From: Rhodanobacter lindaniclasticus
Lineage (GTDB): Bacteria > Pseudomonadota > Gammaproteobacteria > Xanthomonadales > Rhodanobacteraceae
Direction: 5' to 3'
DNA: 64,000 nucleotides
Assembly: GCF_004799035.1 (NCBI RefSeq)
Contig: NZ_MWIO01000004.1
Coordinates: 1-64,000 of the forward strand
Made by a program: the position numbers and the translations under genes. The notes beneath the pieces were generated by a model. The model was not told where the DNA came from. It did no database searches and was given only the letters and a program-made list of their open reading frames with translations. This document shows, piece after piece, positions 8,687-18,870 of the stretch (positions within the stretch are counted from its first letter, which is position 1; each line of letters begins with the position of its first letter).

Positions 8687-9958
8687 ATGATTCGCGACAC
8701 TTCCGCACAGGACAAACTGGTAGAGGTCAAACCCAACCGCAAACGGCAGCTGATCTTCGGCGCCGTCGGCGTGCTCGTGCTCGGCCTGCTGGTGTGGCTG
8801 GCGCCCGGCATCGGGCGGCTGTTTTCCGCCTCCGGCTCGGTGAGCGCCTCGCGGCTGTCGTTCGCCACGGTCGAGCGCGGTCCGTTCGTGCGCGACATCG
8901 CGGCCGAGGGCAAGGTGGTGGCCGCGGTCAGCCCCACCCTGTACGCCACCTCGGGTGGCGCGGTGACGCTGAAGGTGCACGCCGGCGACACGGTGAAGAA
9001 GGGCCAGGTGCTGGCCACCATCGACAGTCCCGAGCTGACCAACAAGCTGGCCCAGGAACAGAGCAACGCCGACGCGATGCAGGTCGACTACATGCGCGCG
9101 CAGGTCGATGCACGCAAGCAGCGTTCCGCGCTGCAGAAGGCCTACGACAACGCCAAGATCGACCTGCAGACCGCCCAGCGCGACCTCGCCCGTTACCAGA
9201 AGGCGTTTGCCCGCGGCGCCGTGCCCAGCATGGACGTCGACCGCGCCAAGGACACCCTGGACAAGGCCAGCATCTCCCTGGAGCACGCCCACAGCGACCT
9301 GGGCATGGACAACGCCAGCCTCAATTTCGACATCCAGTCGAAGAAGCTGGCGCATGACCGCCAGCTGCTGCTGGTGGCCGACCTCAAGCGCCAGGTCGAC
9401 GACCTCAACGTGAAGTCGCCGGTGGACGGCCAGGTCGGTCAGTTGTTCATCGCCGAAAAGGCCACCGTCGCCAAGGATGCGCAGCTGCTCAGCGTGGTCG
9501 ACCTGTCCGCGCTGCAGGTGGAGATGCAGGTGCCGGAGAGTTTCGCCCGCGACCTCGGCATCGGCATGACCGGCGAGATCAGCGGCAACGGCCACACCTG
9601 GAAGGGCATCGTCAGCGCGATCTCGCCCGAGGTGGTCAACGGCCAGGTCGCCGCGCGGCTGCGCTTCGACGGCACCACGCCGAAACAGCTGCGCCAGAAC
9701 CAGCGCCTGTCGGTGCGCGTGCTGCTGGACAAGCGCGACAACGTGCTCACCGTGCAGCGCGGCTCGTTCGTCGACGAATCCGGCGGCAGCTACGCCTACC
9801 TGGTGCACGACGGCATCGCCACCAAGACCCCGATCCGCGTCGGCGCCTCCAGCATCGACAAGGTGGAGATCCTCGAAGGCCTGAAGGAAGGCGACAAGAT
9901 CGTGATCTCCGGCACCGACAGCTTCAAGGGCGCGGCCACGGTCGCGATCAGCAACTGA
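8687..9958 (+). CDS. Periplasmic adaptor (membrane-fusion protein), MacA/HlyD-like
   Basis: 423 residues: a short cytoplasmic N-terminus, one membrane anchor (about residues 21-42), a lipoyl half (GGAVTLKVHAGDTVKKGQVLATIDSPEL), a long alpha-helical hairpin (about 125-240, coiled coil), a second lipoyl half (VKSPVDGQVGQLFIAEKATVAKDAQLLSVVD shape), then beta-barrel and membrane-proximal domains. It should couple the inner-membrane ABC permeases to an outer-membrane channel not encoded here. It is the first gene behind the sigma-54 promoter and the only adaptor for ten downstream permeases. Confidence 0.9.
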   Translation: MIRDTSAQDKLVEVKPNRKRQLIFGAVGVLVLGLLVWLAPGIGRLFSASGSVSASRLSFATVERGPFVRDIAAEGKVVAAVSPTLYATSGGAVTLKVHAGDTVKKGQVLATIDSPELTNKLAQEQSNADAMQVDYMRAQVDARKQRSALQKAYDNAKIDLQTAQRDLARYQKAFARGAVPSMDVDRAKDTLDKASISLEHAHSDLGMDNASLNFDIQSKKLAHDRQLLLVADLKRQVDDLNVKSPVDGQVGQLFIAEKATVAKDAQLLSVVDLSALQVEMQVPESFARDLGIGMTGEISGNGHTWKGIVSAISPEVVNGQVAARLRFDGTTPKQLRQNQRLSVRVLLDKRDNVLTVQRGSFVDESGGSYAYLVHDGIATKTPIRVGASSIDKVEILEGLKEGDKIVISGTDSFKGAATVAISN

Positions 9959-9970
9959 CGCAGATTCACT

Positions 9971-10072
9971 CCCTCCCCTGCCTGCAGGGGAGGGCCGGGG
10001 TGGGGTAGCTCTTCGTCACGCAAGATCAAGGCGTCACCCCCTCCCAGCCTCCCCCTGCGAAGCAGGGGGAGG
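9971..10072. repeat. Two C/G-rich palindromes between adaptor and ATPase genes
   Basis: Two perfect 11-bp hairpins: 9971-9981 with 9984-9994 (CCCTCCCCTGC arms) and 10048-10058 with 10062-10072 (CCTCCCCCTGC arms). They look like the CCCTCCCC/GGGGAGGG interspersed repeats of xanthomonads; related sequence recurs near 30480-30520 and 45338-45365. They could attenuate or stabilise the transcript between the first two genes of the array. Confidence 0.7.
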
Positions 10073-10108
10073 GGCAAAACACCATCACCACCACCAAAGG
10101 ACGCAACC

Positions 10109-10822
10109 ATGCTGAAGATGACCCACCTGTCCAAGGTCTACCGCACCGAAGTGGTGGAGACCTACGCACTGCGCGATTTCAACATCGACGTGAAGGAGGG
10201 CGAGTTCGTGGCCGTGACCGGACCGTCCGGTTCGGGCAAGACCACCTTCCTGACCATCGCCGGCTTGCTGGAGACGTTCACCGGCGGCGAGTACCACCTC
10301 GACGGCGTGGAGGTCAGCAACCTCAACGACAACGCGCGCTCGAAGATCCGCAACGAGAAGATCGGCTTCATCTTCCAGGCGTTCAACCTGATCCCGGATC
10401 TCAACGTGTTCGACAACATCGAGGTGCCGCTGCGCTACCGCGGCATGAAGGCCGCCGAGCGCAAGCAGCGCATCATGGACTCGCTGGAACGCGTCGGCCT
10501 GGCCTCGCGCGCCAAGCATTACCCGGCCGAACTCTCCGGCGGCCAGCAGCAGCGCGTGGCGATCGCCCGCGCGCTGGCCGGTTCGCCGCGCCTGCTGCTG
10601 GCGGACGAACCGACCGGCAACCTGGACACCCAGATGGCCCGCGGCGTGATGGAGCTGCTTGAGGAGATCCACCGCGACGGCGCCACCATCGTGATGGTCA
10701 CGCATGACCCCGAGCTGGCCGCCCGCGCCCAGCGCAACGTGCACATCATCGACGGCCAGGTGGTCGATCTGGCCGAGGAGCCGCGCTTCCACGCCCATGC
10801 GGCTGCAGGGAATCGGGAATAG
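10109..10822 (+). CDS. ABC transporter ATP-binding protein, MacB/LolD type
   Basis: 237-residue nucleotide-binding domain. It has Walker [10 protein letters not shown] (about residues 37-45), Q-loop [12 protein letters not shown], signature [15 protein letters not shown], Walker [13 protein letters not shown] and switch histidine in MVTHD. The DEPTGNLD and FNLIP sequences place it with MacB/LolD/FtsE ATPases, which partner with FtsX-like permeases. It is the only ATPase in the cluster, so it presumably powers all five permease pairs. AAAGGA lies about 10 nt before the ATG. Confidence 0.93.
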   Translation: MLKMTHLSKVYRTEVVETYALRDFNIDVKEGEFVAVTGPSGSGKTTFLTIAGLLETFTGGEYHLDGVEVSNLNDNARSKIRNEKIGFIFQAFNLIPDLNVFDNIEVPLRYRGMKAAERKQRIMDSLERVGLASRAKHYPAELSGGQQQRVAIARALAGSPRLLLADEPTGNLDTQMARGVMELLEEIHRDGATIVMVTHDPELAARAQRNVHIIDGQVVDLAEEPRFHAHAAAGNRE

Positions 10823-10885
10823 GGAATCGGAGAGAGCGATCGCGCATGCGTCGGCTTTGACGAAGCCCCAATCCCGGATATCGAG

Positions 10886-12196
10886 ATGTTCACCTACTAC
10901 CTCCAACTCGGACTGCGCAGCCTGCGCCGCAACCCCGCCCTCACTGCGCTGATGGTGATGGCGATCGGTTTCGGCGTGGCGGCGTCGATGATCACGTACT
11001 CCGTGTTCCGTGCCGTGTCGGGCAATCCGATACCAGGCAAGTCGGCGCAGCTGTTCACGCCGCAGGTGGACGGCTGGGGGCCGCAGCAGAACCTGAAGGG
11101 CGAGCCGGCCGAGGCGCTGGGTTACATCGACGCGATGGCGCTGATGCGTGCACACGAGGCCAAGCGCCAGACGTTCCTGTACCCGGTGCAACTGTCGGTG
11201 ATGCTGGGCGGCAGTCGCGACCTTCCATTGAACGCCAACGGCTACGCCGTGACCGCCGACTTCTTCAGCATGTTCGAGGTGCCGTTCCGCTACGGCGGCG
11301 GCTGGAGTGCGCAGGACGACGACGCACGCGCTAGTGCCGTCGTCATCAGCGGCAAGCTCAATGCCAAGCTGTTCGGCGGCGCCGACAGCGTGGGGCGCAC
11401 GTTCAATCTTGGCGGGCATGACTACCACGTGGTGGGCGTCACCAGCCAATGGAACCCGCGGCCACGCTTCTACGACCTGTTCAGCACCAACGGCTTTGCC
11501 GACGAGCCGGACATCTACATGGTGTTCAGTCGTGCGCTGGACCTGCAGATGCGCTCGGGCGGGCGCAACAGTTGCCGCGGCTCGCTCAGCTACACGACCT
11601 GGCAGGGTTATCTGCAGAGCAACTGCGTGTGGATCACGCCGTGGGTGGAACTGGACAGCCCCGCCGAGGTCGCCAGCTACCGCCGCTTCCTCACCAACTA
11701 CGCCGCCGACCAGCAGCACGCGGGCCGCTTCGGCTGGGCAGCCAACGTGCGTCTGCGCGACGTGATGCAGTGGCTCGACTACGAGCACGTGGTGCCGCCG
11801 GAAAGCCGCATCTCGCTGGTGGTGGCGCTGGGCTTTTTCCTGATCTGCCTGGTCAACACCATCGGCCTGCTGCTGGCGAAGTTCATGCGCCGCTCCGGCG
11901 AGATCGGCGTGCGCCGCGCGCTGGGCGCGACGCGGCGCGAGATCTATACCCAATACCTGATCGAGGCCGCCACGATAGGCCTGGCCGGTGGCGTGCTGGG
12001 TCTGCTGCTCACGGCGGTGGGCGTGTCCGGCGTGGGCATCCTGTTCCGGCCGGAGATCGCGAAGCTGGCCCGGCTCGATGTCTCGCTGGTGGGGCTGACC
12101 CTCGTCGTCGCCATCATCGCCACCGTGCTGGCGGCGTTCTACCCGGCGTGGCGCGCGGCACACGTGCAACCCGCCTGGCAACTGAAGTCGAGCTGA
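10886..12196 (+). CDS. FtsX/MacB-type permease, pair 1, type A
   Basis: 436 residues. TM1 is near residues 18-40 and is followed by a large periplasmic domain (about 45-300). Three C-terminal helices follow ([22 protein letters not shown] and two more), ending PAWQLKSS. The cytoplasmic coupling loop reads [23 protein letters not shown]. The periplasmic domain has a Cys pair 17 residues apart (NSC and SNCVW). The GFGVAASM motif in TM1 groups it with the pair-2 A protein. It is 10 nt upstream of its B partner. Substrate unknown. Confidence 0.9.
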   Translation: MFTYYLQLGLRSLRRNPALTALMVMAIGFGVAASMITYSVFRAVSGNPIPGKSAQLFTPQVDGWGPQQNLKGEPAEALGYIDAMALMRAHEAKRQTFLYPVQLSVMLGGSRDLPLNANGYAVTADFFSMFEVPFRYGGGWSAQDDDARASAVVISGKLNAKLFGGADSVGRTFNLGGHDYHVVGVTSQWNPRPRFYDLFSTNGFADEPDIYMVFSRALDLQMRSGGRNSCRGSLSYTTWQGYLQSNCVWITPWVELDSPAEVASYRRFLTNYAADQQHAGRFGWAANVRLRDVMQWLDYEHVVPPESRISLVVALGFFLICLVNTIGLLLAKFMRRSGEIGVRRALGATRREIYTQYLIEAATIGLAGGVLGLLLTAVGVSGVGILFRPEIAKLARLDVSLVGLTLVVAIIATVLAAFYPAWRAAHVQPAWQLKSS

Positions 12197-12206
12197 GGAG
12201 AGTGCC

Positions 12207-13448
12207 ATGAATTTTCAGGTCAGGCCCATCCTCACCGCGCTGCGCCGGCACAAGGCGGGCACCATGCTGATCGCGCTGCAGATCGCGTTGACGCTGGCCA
12301 TCGTGTGCAACGCGCTGTTCATCATCCACCAGCGACTGGGCAACCTGTCCGCGAGCAGCGGCGTGGACGAGGCCAACGTGTTCGTCATCGCCAACATGTG
12401 GGCCGACATGGGCCAGTCGACCTCGCAGATCGATGCGCAGGTGCGCGCCGACCTGATCGCGCTGCGGCAATTGCCGGCCGTGGGCGATGCCACGCCCGCC
12501 AGCGGCTATCCGCTGCGGGGCGGCGGCTGGGACAACTTCGTCACCATGACGCCCGACCAGGTCAAGCCGACCACGGATAGCGCGGTGTACACCGGCGACG
12601 AGCATTTCATCGATACGCTGGGCCTGAATCTCGTCGCGGGACGCAATTTCCGCGCCGATGAGGTGATGGTGATGGGCACCCAGGAAGCTGTCACTCCGCC
12701 GACGGTGATCGTGAGCAAGGCGCTCGCCGACCGTCTGTTCCCCGACGGCAACGCGCTGGGCAAGAGCTTCTATGCGATGGGCACCACGCCGAGCACGATC
12801 GTCGGCATCGTCGACCCGCTGCACCGGCAGGGCGTGGATCAATGGAGCAACGGCTATGCCGGCCAGTCGCTGATCTGGCCGATGCGGGCGGATGATTCGC
12901 GCGGCGTGTACTACATCGTGCGCGCCAGGCCCGGCCAGCTTGCCGACGCCATGCGCGAGGTGCCCAAGGCGCTGTACGCACAAAGCCGCATGCGCATCAT
13001 CGATCCCAAGGACGGCATCCAGGACTACGCCACCATCCGTCACAAGGTCTACGACAGCGACCGCGGCATGGCGATCCTGATGGGCATCATCAGCGTGGTG
13101 CTGCTGGCGATCACCGCGGCCGGCATCGTGGGCCTGACCAGCTTCTGGGTCGGCCAGCGCCGCAAGCAGATCGGCGTGCGCCGCGCACTGGGTGCACGGC
13201 AGCGCGACATCCTCGCGTATTTCCTCACCGAGAACTTCCTGATCAGCGCGTCCGGCGCGGTGCTGGGCATCGTGCTGGGCTTCGCCTTCAACCTGTGGAC
13301 GGTGACCCACTTCGCGATGGACCGGATGTCGCTGGTCTACGTGGGTCTGGGCGTGCTGATGCTGGTGCTGCTTGGCCAGGCCGCCACGCTGGCGCCGGCG
13401 CTGCGCGCCTCGCGCGTGTCGCCGGTGGAGGCCACGCGGAGCGTGTGA
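12207..13448 (+). CDS. FtsX/MacB-type permease, pair 1, type B
   Basis: 413 residues. Type B proteins start with (M)xxRPILxALRRHK and have one N-terminal helix containing AIVCNA. A periplasmic domain shorter than in type A follows, then the FtsX domain with [22 protein letters not shown]. Here the C-terminus is SRVSPVEATRSV. GGAGAG lies 8 nt before the ATG. No periplasmic cysteines. It likely forms a heterodimer with the preceding A protein; the A-B alternation across the array suggests this, but it is not shown. Confidence 0.9.
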   Translation: MNFQVRPILTALRRHKAGTMLIALQIALTLAIVCNALFIIHQRLGNLSASSGVDEANVFVIANMWADMGQSTSQIDAQVRADLIALRQLPAVGDATPASGYPLRGGGWDNFVTMTPDQVKPTTDSAVYTGDEHFIDTLGLNLVAGRNFRADEVMVMGTQEAVTPPTVIVSKALADRLFPDGNALGKSFYAMGTTPSTIVGIVDPLHRQGVDQWSNGYAGQSLIWPMRADDSRGVYYIVRARPGQLADAMREVPKALYAQSRMRIIDPKDGIQDYATIRHKVYDSDRGMAILMGIISVVLLAITAAGIVGLTSFWVGQRRKQIGVRRALGARQRDILAYFLTENFLISASGAVLGIVLGFAFNLWTVTHFAMDRMSLVYVGLGVLMLVLLGQAATLAPALRASRVSPVEATRSV

Positions 13449-13459
13449 ACGACGAATTC

Positions 13460-13525
13460 CTGCAGGGCGCACGAGGTGCTCCTGCAACAACGAAGGCTTC
13501 GCGCACGAAGGTGCGCCCCTGCATG
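13460..13525. repeat. REP-like inverted repeat between permease pairs 1 and 2
   Basis: GCAGGGCGCAC near 13463 pairs with GTGCGCCCCTGC near 13512-13523 with one bulged base. The right half (CGCACGAAGGTGCGCCCCTGC) has the form of a REP unit. It fills most of the 95-bp gap before the next A permease. Confidence 0.5.
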
Positions 13526-13543
13526 TGACAACGGAGAGACGAG

Positions 13544-14860
13544 ATGTTCGCCTACTACCTTGAACTGGCCCTGCGCAGCCTGAAACGCAGCCCCGGACTC
13601 ACCGCACTGATGGTGCTGGCGATCGGCTTCGGCGTGGCCGCGTCGATGACCTCGTGGTCGGTGTTCCGCGCGGTGTCTGGCGACCCGATTCCATGGAAAT
13701 CGTCCAAGCTGTTCGTGCCGCAGATCGACATGTGGGGGCCGAACGGCCGCAGTCCCGACGGCGAGCCGCCGAATGCCATGGACTACACCGACGCTGTCGC
13801 CCTGATGCGCGACCACCGCGCCAAGCGGCAGTCGGCGATGTACCAGATCTCGCCCTCGATCGTGCCGACCGATGCCAGCAAGCATCCGCTCAATGTCAGC
13901 GGGCATGCCGTGTACGGCGAGTTCTTTCCGATGCTGGACGTGCCGTTCCAGTACGGTCGCGGCTGGAGCAGCAGCGACGACGCCAACCGTGCCCAGGTCG
14001 TGGTGATCAGCAGCAAGCTCAACCAGAAGCTGTTCGGCGGCGTCGACAGCGTGGGTCGCATCGTCAATGTCGAAGGCCGGGACTATCGCGTGGTCGGCGT
14101 GCTCGACCATTGGAACCCGCAGCCGCGCTTCTACGACGTGGTCAACAGCGGCGGCTTCTCCACCACCGATGCCGACGTGTTCCTGCCGTTCCAGACCGCA
14201 ATCCAGGCCGACATCACCAACGACGGCAACACCAACTGCAATGCGGTGCCCGACGAGCCGGGCTTCGTCGGCCTGCAGCACTCGCCCTGCGCGTGGATCG
14301 CGTTCATGGCCGAACTTGACGATGCCGCGGCGGTGACGGCGTATCGCGCCTATCTCGACGGCTATGCCAAGGACCAGCAGTCTGCCGGGCGCTTCCGCTG
14401 GGCGCCGAACAACCGCCTGCGCGACGTGCCGGCATGGCTGGAAAACCAGCACGTGGTGCCCAGCGATACCAAGGTGTCCTTGCTGGTGGCGCTGGGCCTG
14501 CTGCTGGTGTGCCTGGTCAATACGGTGGGCCTGCTGCTGGCCAAGTTCCTGCGCCGCAGCAGCGAGATCGGCGTGCGCCGCGCGCTGGGTGCGCCGCGTG
14601 CGGCGATCTACACGCAGTTCCTGGTCGAGGCGGGCATTGTCGGCGCGGCCGGCGGCGTGCTCGGCCTGCTGTTGACCGGCGCCGGCGTGGCCAGCGTGGG
14701 CTGGGTGTTGCCGCGTGACATCGCCTCGCTGGCGCGGATCGACGTGTCGCTGCTGGTGCTGACCCTGCTGGTGGCGGTGGTCGCCACCATGCTGGCCGGC
14801 CTGTATCCCACCTACCGAGCCTCGCGCGTGCAACCCGCGTGGCAGCTGAAGAGCAATTGA
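13544..14860 (+). CDS. FtsX/MacB-type permease, pair 2, type A
   Basis: 438 residues, closely similar to the pair-1 A protein over its whole length ([56 protein letters not shown]). Same topology: TM1, periplasmic domain, three C-terminal helices. The Cys pair is again 17 residues apart (TNC and SPCAW). CGGAGAGACGAG precedes the ATG. It is 10 nt from its B partner, repeating the spacing of pair 1 and supporting duplication of an A-B module. Confidence 0.9.
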   Translation: MFAYYLELALRSLKRSPGLTALMVLAIGFGVAASMTSWSVFRAVSGDPIPWKSSKLFVPQIDMWGPNGRSPDGEPPNAMDYTDAVALMRDHRAKRQSAMYQISPSIVPTDASKHPLNVSGHAVYGEFFPMLDVPFQYGRGWSSSDDANRAQVVVISSKLNQKLFGGVDSVGRIVNVEGRDYRVVGVLDHWNPQPRFYDVVNSGGFSTTDADVFLPFQTAIQADITNDGNTNCNAVPDEPGFVGLQHSPCAWIAFMAELDDAAAVTAYRAYLDGYAKDQQSAGRFRWAPNNRLRDVPAWLENQHVVPSDTKVSLLVALGLLLVCLVNTVGLLLAKFLRRSSEIGVRRALGAPRAAIYTQFLVEAGIVGAAGGVLGLLLTGAGVASVGWVLPRDIASLARIDVSLLVLTLLVAVVATMLAGLYPTYRASRVQPAWQLKSN

Positions 14861-14870
14861 GGATCACGCC

Positions 14871-16127
14871 ATGAAACTGCATCCCATCCTCGCCGCACTG
14901 CGCAAGCACAAGGCCGGTACCGTGCTCATCTCCCTGCAGATCGCGCTGACCCTGGCGATCGTGTGCAATGCGATCTTCATCATCGGCCAGCGCATCGAAC
15001 GGGTGAACCGGCCCACCGGGCTCAACGAGAGCAACCTGCTCCTGGTCACCCAGCAATGGGTGGGCGCGCCGAACGCCGACACCGCCGACGGCGTGGAGAA
15101 ACTCGACGCGATGCAGCGCGAGGATCTGGCCGCATTGCGCAACCTGCCCGGCGTCGTGTCGGTGACGCCGACCAATTCGCTGCCCTTGCTCAACTCCTCC
15201 TGGACCGGCTCGGTGTCGCACAAGCCGGGCGCCCAGCTCGGCGGCAAGGACAACACCCGCACGGCGTACTACTTCATCGGCGACCAGGCAATGGACACGT
15301 TTGGCCTGAAGCTGGTGGCCGGCCGCGCCTTCACTGCCGGCGACGTGCAGCACCAGGGCTTTCGCGACCAGCCGCCGCGGCCGATCGCGATCATCACCAA
15401 GGCCTTGGCGCAAAAGCTGTTCCCCGACGGCAGTGCGGTCGGCAAGGTGATGTACAGCGACGGCAGCAATGCACCGACCACCATCATCGGCGTGGTCGAG
15501 CGGATGCAGACGCCGGCCACCGGCAGCTGGGGCAACGACTTCGCGTGGTACTCGACGCTGATCCCGACCCGGCTGGACGCCAACTTCGCCCGCTACGCCG
15601 TGCGCACCCGGCCCGGCCAGCTCGACAGCGTGATGCGCGCCGTGACCCCGTTGCTGTACAAGGTCAACCCGCTGCGCGTGCTCGACGACGACAGCGTCAA
15701 GTCCTTCGGCGAGATCCGCGCCAAGGCGTACCGCGCCGACGTGGGCATGGCGATCCTGATGGGCGTGATCTGTCTGGTGCTGATCGCGGTCACCGCCGCC
15801 GGCATCGTCGGCCTGACCAGCTTCTGGGTCGGCCAGCGCCATCGGCAGATCGGTGTGCGTCGTGCCCTGGGCGCGCGCAAGATCGACATCCTGCACTACT
15901 TCCAGGTCGAGAACCTGCTGATCGCCGGCATCGGCGTACTGCTTGGCATCGCGCTCGCGATCGGCCTGAACCTGTGGCTGATGACGCGCTACGAGATGAC
16001 CCGGTTGCCGGTGCTGTACGTGCTGGTGGGGGTGCTGGCCATGCTGGTGATCGGCCAGGCTGCCGTGTTCGTGCCCGCGCGGCGCGCGTCCAACGTGCCT
16101 CCGGTGTCGGCCACCCGGGCTGCGTGA
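14871..16127 (+). CDS. FtsX/MacB-type permease, pair 2, type B
   Basis: 418 residues. MKLHPILAALRKHKAG start, AIVCNA in TM1, then a periplasmic domain without cysteines. The FtsX domain has [33 protein letters not shown]. The AAGIVGLTSFWVGQR wording is shared with pair 1 and differs from ALGI(V/A)GLA(S/N)FWV(A/Q)QR in pairs 3-5. GAGGAT precedes the ATG. Role as in pair 1: half of an ABC export permease. Confidence 0.9.
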   Translation: MKLHPILAALRKHKAGTVLISLQIALTLAIVCNAIFIIGQRIERVNRPTGLNESNLLLVTQQWVGAPNADTADGVEKLDAMQREDLAALRNLPGVVSVTPTNSLPLLNSSWTGSVSHKPGAQLGGKDNTRTAYYFIGDQAMDTFGLKLVAGRAFTAGDVQHQGFRDQPPRPIAIITKALAQKLFPDGSAVGKVMYSDGSNAPTTIIGVVERMQTPATGSWGNDFAWYSTLIPTRLDANFARYAVRTRPGQLDSVMRAVTPLLYKVNPLRVLDDDSVKSFGEIRAKAYRADVGMAILMGVICLVLIAVTAAGIVGLTSFWVGQRHRQIGVRRALGARKIDILHYFQVENLLIAGIGVLLGIALAIGLNLWLMTRYEMTRLPVLYVLVGVLAMLVIGQAAVFVPARRASNVPPVSATRAA

Positions 16128-16245
16128 TTTTTGCGGGCCGGGATTCGGCGGACGGGAAGGGGCAATCGCAAGCGCACGGGCTCGCGCCGCTGTCGCTCTT
16201 GCGCATCCCTTCCCGGTTCCGGACCCGGTCTCCTTGGGAGATATC

Positions 16246-17553
16246 ATGTTTGCCTACTATCTCGAACTGGCGCTGCGCAGTCTCAAGCGCAACAGGGCGC
16301 TCACCGCGCTGATGGTGCTGGCGATCGCGCTGGGCATCGGCGCGTCGATGACCACGCTCACGGTGCTGCACGTGCTGTCGGGCGATCCGCTGCCGGGAAG
16401 CAGCGGCACGCTGTACTACCCGCAGATCGACCCGCGCGACAACAGTGGCCAGCTGCCCGGCGCCGAGCCGCCGGAGCAGGTCACCCTGATCGACGGCCTC
16501 AACCTGTTGCACGCCGGACGCGCCGACCGCCAGGCACTGATGACCGGCGGCTCCGTGCCGATCCAGCCCGACTCCGTGGTCGTGGACCCGTTCTACGTGG
16601 AATCGCGTTACACCACCGCCGATTTTTTCCCGATGTTCGGCACGCGGTTTAGCTACGGCCGCGGCTGGAACGCCGCCGACGACGAGGCGAAGGCGCGCGA
16701 GGTGGTGATCAACGGCGAGCTCAACCAGCGCCTGTTCGGTGGCGCCGACAGCGTGGGCCGCAATCTGCGCATCGCCGACGCCAGCTTCCGCATCGTCGGC
16801 GTGCTCGACGACTGGGCACCCAACCCCCACTTCTACGATCTCAACACCGGCTCCTACGGCCGCGCCGAGCAGGTATTCGTACCGTTGCAGACGGCACTGG
16901 ACCTGAAGATGGAGCACAACGGCTCCAACGACTGCTGGGGCAGGGGAGCCGGTGGCGTGGGCCGGATCTATCCCTCGGAAAGCTGCGTGTGGCTGCAGTT
17001 CTGGGCGCAACTGGACAGCCCGGCCAAGGCGGCGGACTACAAGCAGTTCCTGGTGCACTACTCGCAGGAGCAGAAGGCGCTGGGACGCTTCGCGAAGGCG
17101 CCGAACGTGCGCCTGCGCAACATGATGCAGTGGCTGGCCCATGAGCGCGTGGTGCCCGACGACGTGCGCCTGCAGACCGGCCTCGCCTTCGGCTTCCTGC
17201 TGGTCTGCCTGGTCAACACGGTGGGACTGATGCTGGCCAAGTTCATGCGCCGCGCCGGCGACCTCGGCGTGCGCCGCGCGCTGGGCGCCTCCAAGCGCGC
17301 GCTGTTCGGCCAGTTGCTGATCGAATCCGGGGTGGTGGGCGTGGTGGGCGGCGCCGGCGGCCTGCTGCTGGCGGGGTTGGGCCTGTGGGTGGTGCGGCAG
17401 CGTCCGTCCAGCTACGCCGCGCTGGCCCACCTGGACGCGACGATGCTGCTGACCACGTTCGTGCTGGCACTGGGCTCGACCCTGCTGGCGGGCATGCTGC
17501 CGGCATGGCGCGCCTGCCAGGTGCCGCCGGCCCTGCAACTGAAGAGTAATTAG
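16246..17553 (+). CDS. FtsX/MacB-type permease, pair 3, type A
   Basis: 435 residues from the ATG at 16246. An in-frame TTG at 16234 exists, but the ribosome site GGGAG lies between, and all other A proteins begin MFxYYL. TM1 carries the GIGASMTTLTVLHVLSGDPLPG form shared with pairs 4 and 5. The Cys pair is 17 apart (NDCW and ESCVW). The C-terminus is VPPALQLKSN. The upstream 118-bp gap contains a weak GGGAAGGG / CCCTTCCC inverted repeat. Confidence 0.9.
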   Translation: MFAYYLELALRSLKRNRALTALMVLAIALGIGASMTTLTVLHVLSGDPLPGSSGTLYYPQIDPRDNSGQLPGAEPPEQVTLIDGLNLLHAGRADRQALMTGGSVPIQPDSVVVDPFYVESRYTTADFFPMFGTRFSYGRGWNAADDEAKAREVVINGELNQRLFGGADSVGRNLRIADASFRIVGVLDDWAPNPHFYDLNTGSYGRAEQVFVPLQTALDLKMEHNGSNDCWGRGAGGVGRIYPSESCVWLQFWAQLDSPAKAADYKQFLVHYSQEQKALGRFAKAPNVRLRNMMQWLAHERVVPDDVRLQTGLAFGFLLVCLVNTVGLMLAKFMRRAGDLGVRRALGASKRALFGQLLIESGVVGVVGGAGGLLLAGLGLWVVRQRPSSYAALAHLDATMLLTTFVLALGSTLLAGMLPAWRACQVPPALQLKSN

Positions 17554-17575
17554 TGCGCTTTCCCTGCGCGTGGAA

Positions 17576-17593
17576 GCGGCCATCCATGGCCGC
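17576..17593. repeat. Short palindrome in the pair 3 A-B gap
   Basis: GCGGCCAT-CC-ATGGCCGC, 8-bp arms. A sister copy with arms CCGGCCA / TGGCCGG sits in the equivalent gap of pair 4 (20332-20349). In both cases it follows a GTGCGC...CTGCGC stretch, so the same element type occupies the same relative position twice. Confidence 0.6.
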
Positions 17594-17639
17594 ACTACTC
17601 AAGAAAAGCCGCTCCGATCTGGAGCATGAGGCAAGATTC

Positions 17640-18869
17640 ATGGAACTGCGACCGATCCTCTCCACGCTGCGGCGGCACAAGACCACCGCCTGGCTGCTGA
17701 TCCTGGAGATCGCGCTGACCTGCGCGATCGTGTGCAACGCGGTGTTCATGATCAACCATCGCCTGCAGCACATGGAGATGCCCACCGGCATCGACGAACA
17801 TGCGCTGGTGCAGATCCAGCTGGCCGAGGTGACGCCATCGCCGGACATCTACGCGCGGGCAAGGGAGGATCTTGCCGTGATCCGGCAAGTGCCCGGCGTG
17901 CTGGACGTGGCGCTGGTCAACCAGTTGCCGCTGGGCGGCTCCTCGTCCAATGCCAGCATCAAGCTGGACCCGGAGCAGCGCCAGCCGACCCTCAGCGCCG
18001 GCACCTATTTCGGCGGGAACCTGGCGCAGACGATGGGTCTGCGCCTGCTGGCGGGGCGCCACCTGCAGCCCGACGAGGTGCTCGACGCCGACGTGGTGCT
18101 CAAGGCGCTGGCCACCGGCGACACCAAGGTCATCGCACCGGTCACGGTCATCACGCAGGCCATGGCGCAACGGCTGTGGCCGGGCGCCGACGCGCTCGGC
18201 AAGACGATCTACGTCGGCCCGGTCGGCGTGCGCGTGGTCGGCGTGGTCGCCGACCTGGCGCGCGCCAACGCCTACGATGACGCGACCGCGCACTACTCGA
18301 TGATCCTGCCGATGTTCATGGGCGCCGGCAAGGACCAGAGCTACCTGATCCGCACGCGCCCGCAGGATCGCCAGGCCGTGCTGAAAGCCGCCGTGGCGGC
18401 GCTGAAGAAAGCCGACCCGCGGCGGGTGGTGACCGAGCAGCGCACCTACGACGAAGTGCGCGACAAGTTCTTCGAGAACGACCGCTCGATGGCCGGCATC
18501 CTGGTGGGCGCGATCGCCGCGCTGCTGATCGTCACCGCGCTGGGCATCGTCGGCCTGGCCAGTTTCTGGGTGGCGCAACGCCGGCGCACCATCGGCGTGC
18601 GCCGCGCGCTGGGCGCAACGCGCCGCAACATCCTCAACTATTTCCAGACCGAGAACCTGCTGCTGGCCACGATCGGCATCGTGCTCGGCATGGTGCTCGC
18701 CTACGCCATCAACCTGTTCCTGATGCTGCACTACGAGCTGCCGCGATTGCCGGCGATCTATTTCCCGGTGGGCGCGATCGCGCTGTGGCTGATCGGCCAG
18801 CTCGCCGTGCTCGGTCCGGCGCTGCGCGCCGCGGCGGTGCCGCCTGTCGTGGCAACGAGGTCGGTGTGA
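17640..18869 (+). CDS. FtsX/MacB-type permease, pair 3, type B
   Basis: 409 residues starting at MELRPILSTLRRHK, the conserved type-B start. A longer in-frame reading from 17553 would add 29 residues not seen in other B proteins. AIVCNA lies in TM1; FtsX domain [33 protein letters not shown], then helices ending AAAVPPVVATRSV. The last part is nearly identical in sequence to pair 4 B. No periplasmic cysteines. It pairs with the A gene 86 nt upstream. Confidence 0.9.
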   Translation: MELRPILSTLRRHKTTAWLLILEIALTCAIVCNAVFMINHRLQHMEMPTGIDEHALVQIQLAEVTPSPDIYARAREDLAVIRQVPGVLDVALVNQLPLGGSSSNASIKLDPEQRQPTLSAGTYFGGNLAQTMGLRLLAGRHLQPDEVLDADVVLKALATGDTKVIAPVTVITQAMAQRLWPGADALGKTIYVGPVGVRVVGVVADLARANAYDDATAHYSMILPMFMGAGKDQSYLIRTRPQDRQAVLKAAVAALKKADPRRVVTEQRTYDEVRDKFFENDRSMAGILVGAIAALLIVTALGIVGLASFWVAQRRRTIGVRRALGATRRNILNYFQTENLLLATIGIVLGMVLAYAINLFLMLHYELPRLPAIYFPVGAIALWLIGQLAVLGPALRAAAVPPVVATRSV

Positions 18870-18870
18870 C

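Noticed and set aside
8610-8690. Sequence GGCGCCGTGGCCGAGTGG resembling the 5' end of a tRNA-Ser/Leu
   Set aside because: No acceptor stem, anticodon arm or T arm follows; the bases form the sigma-54 promoter.
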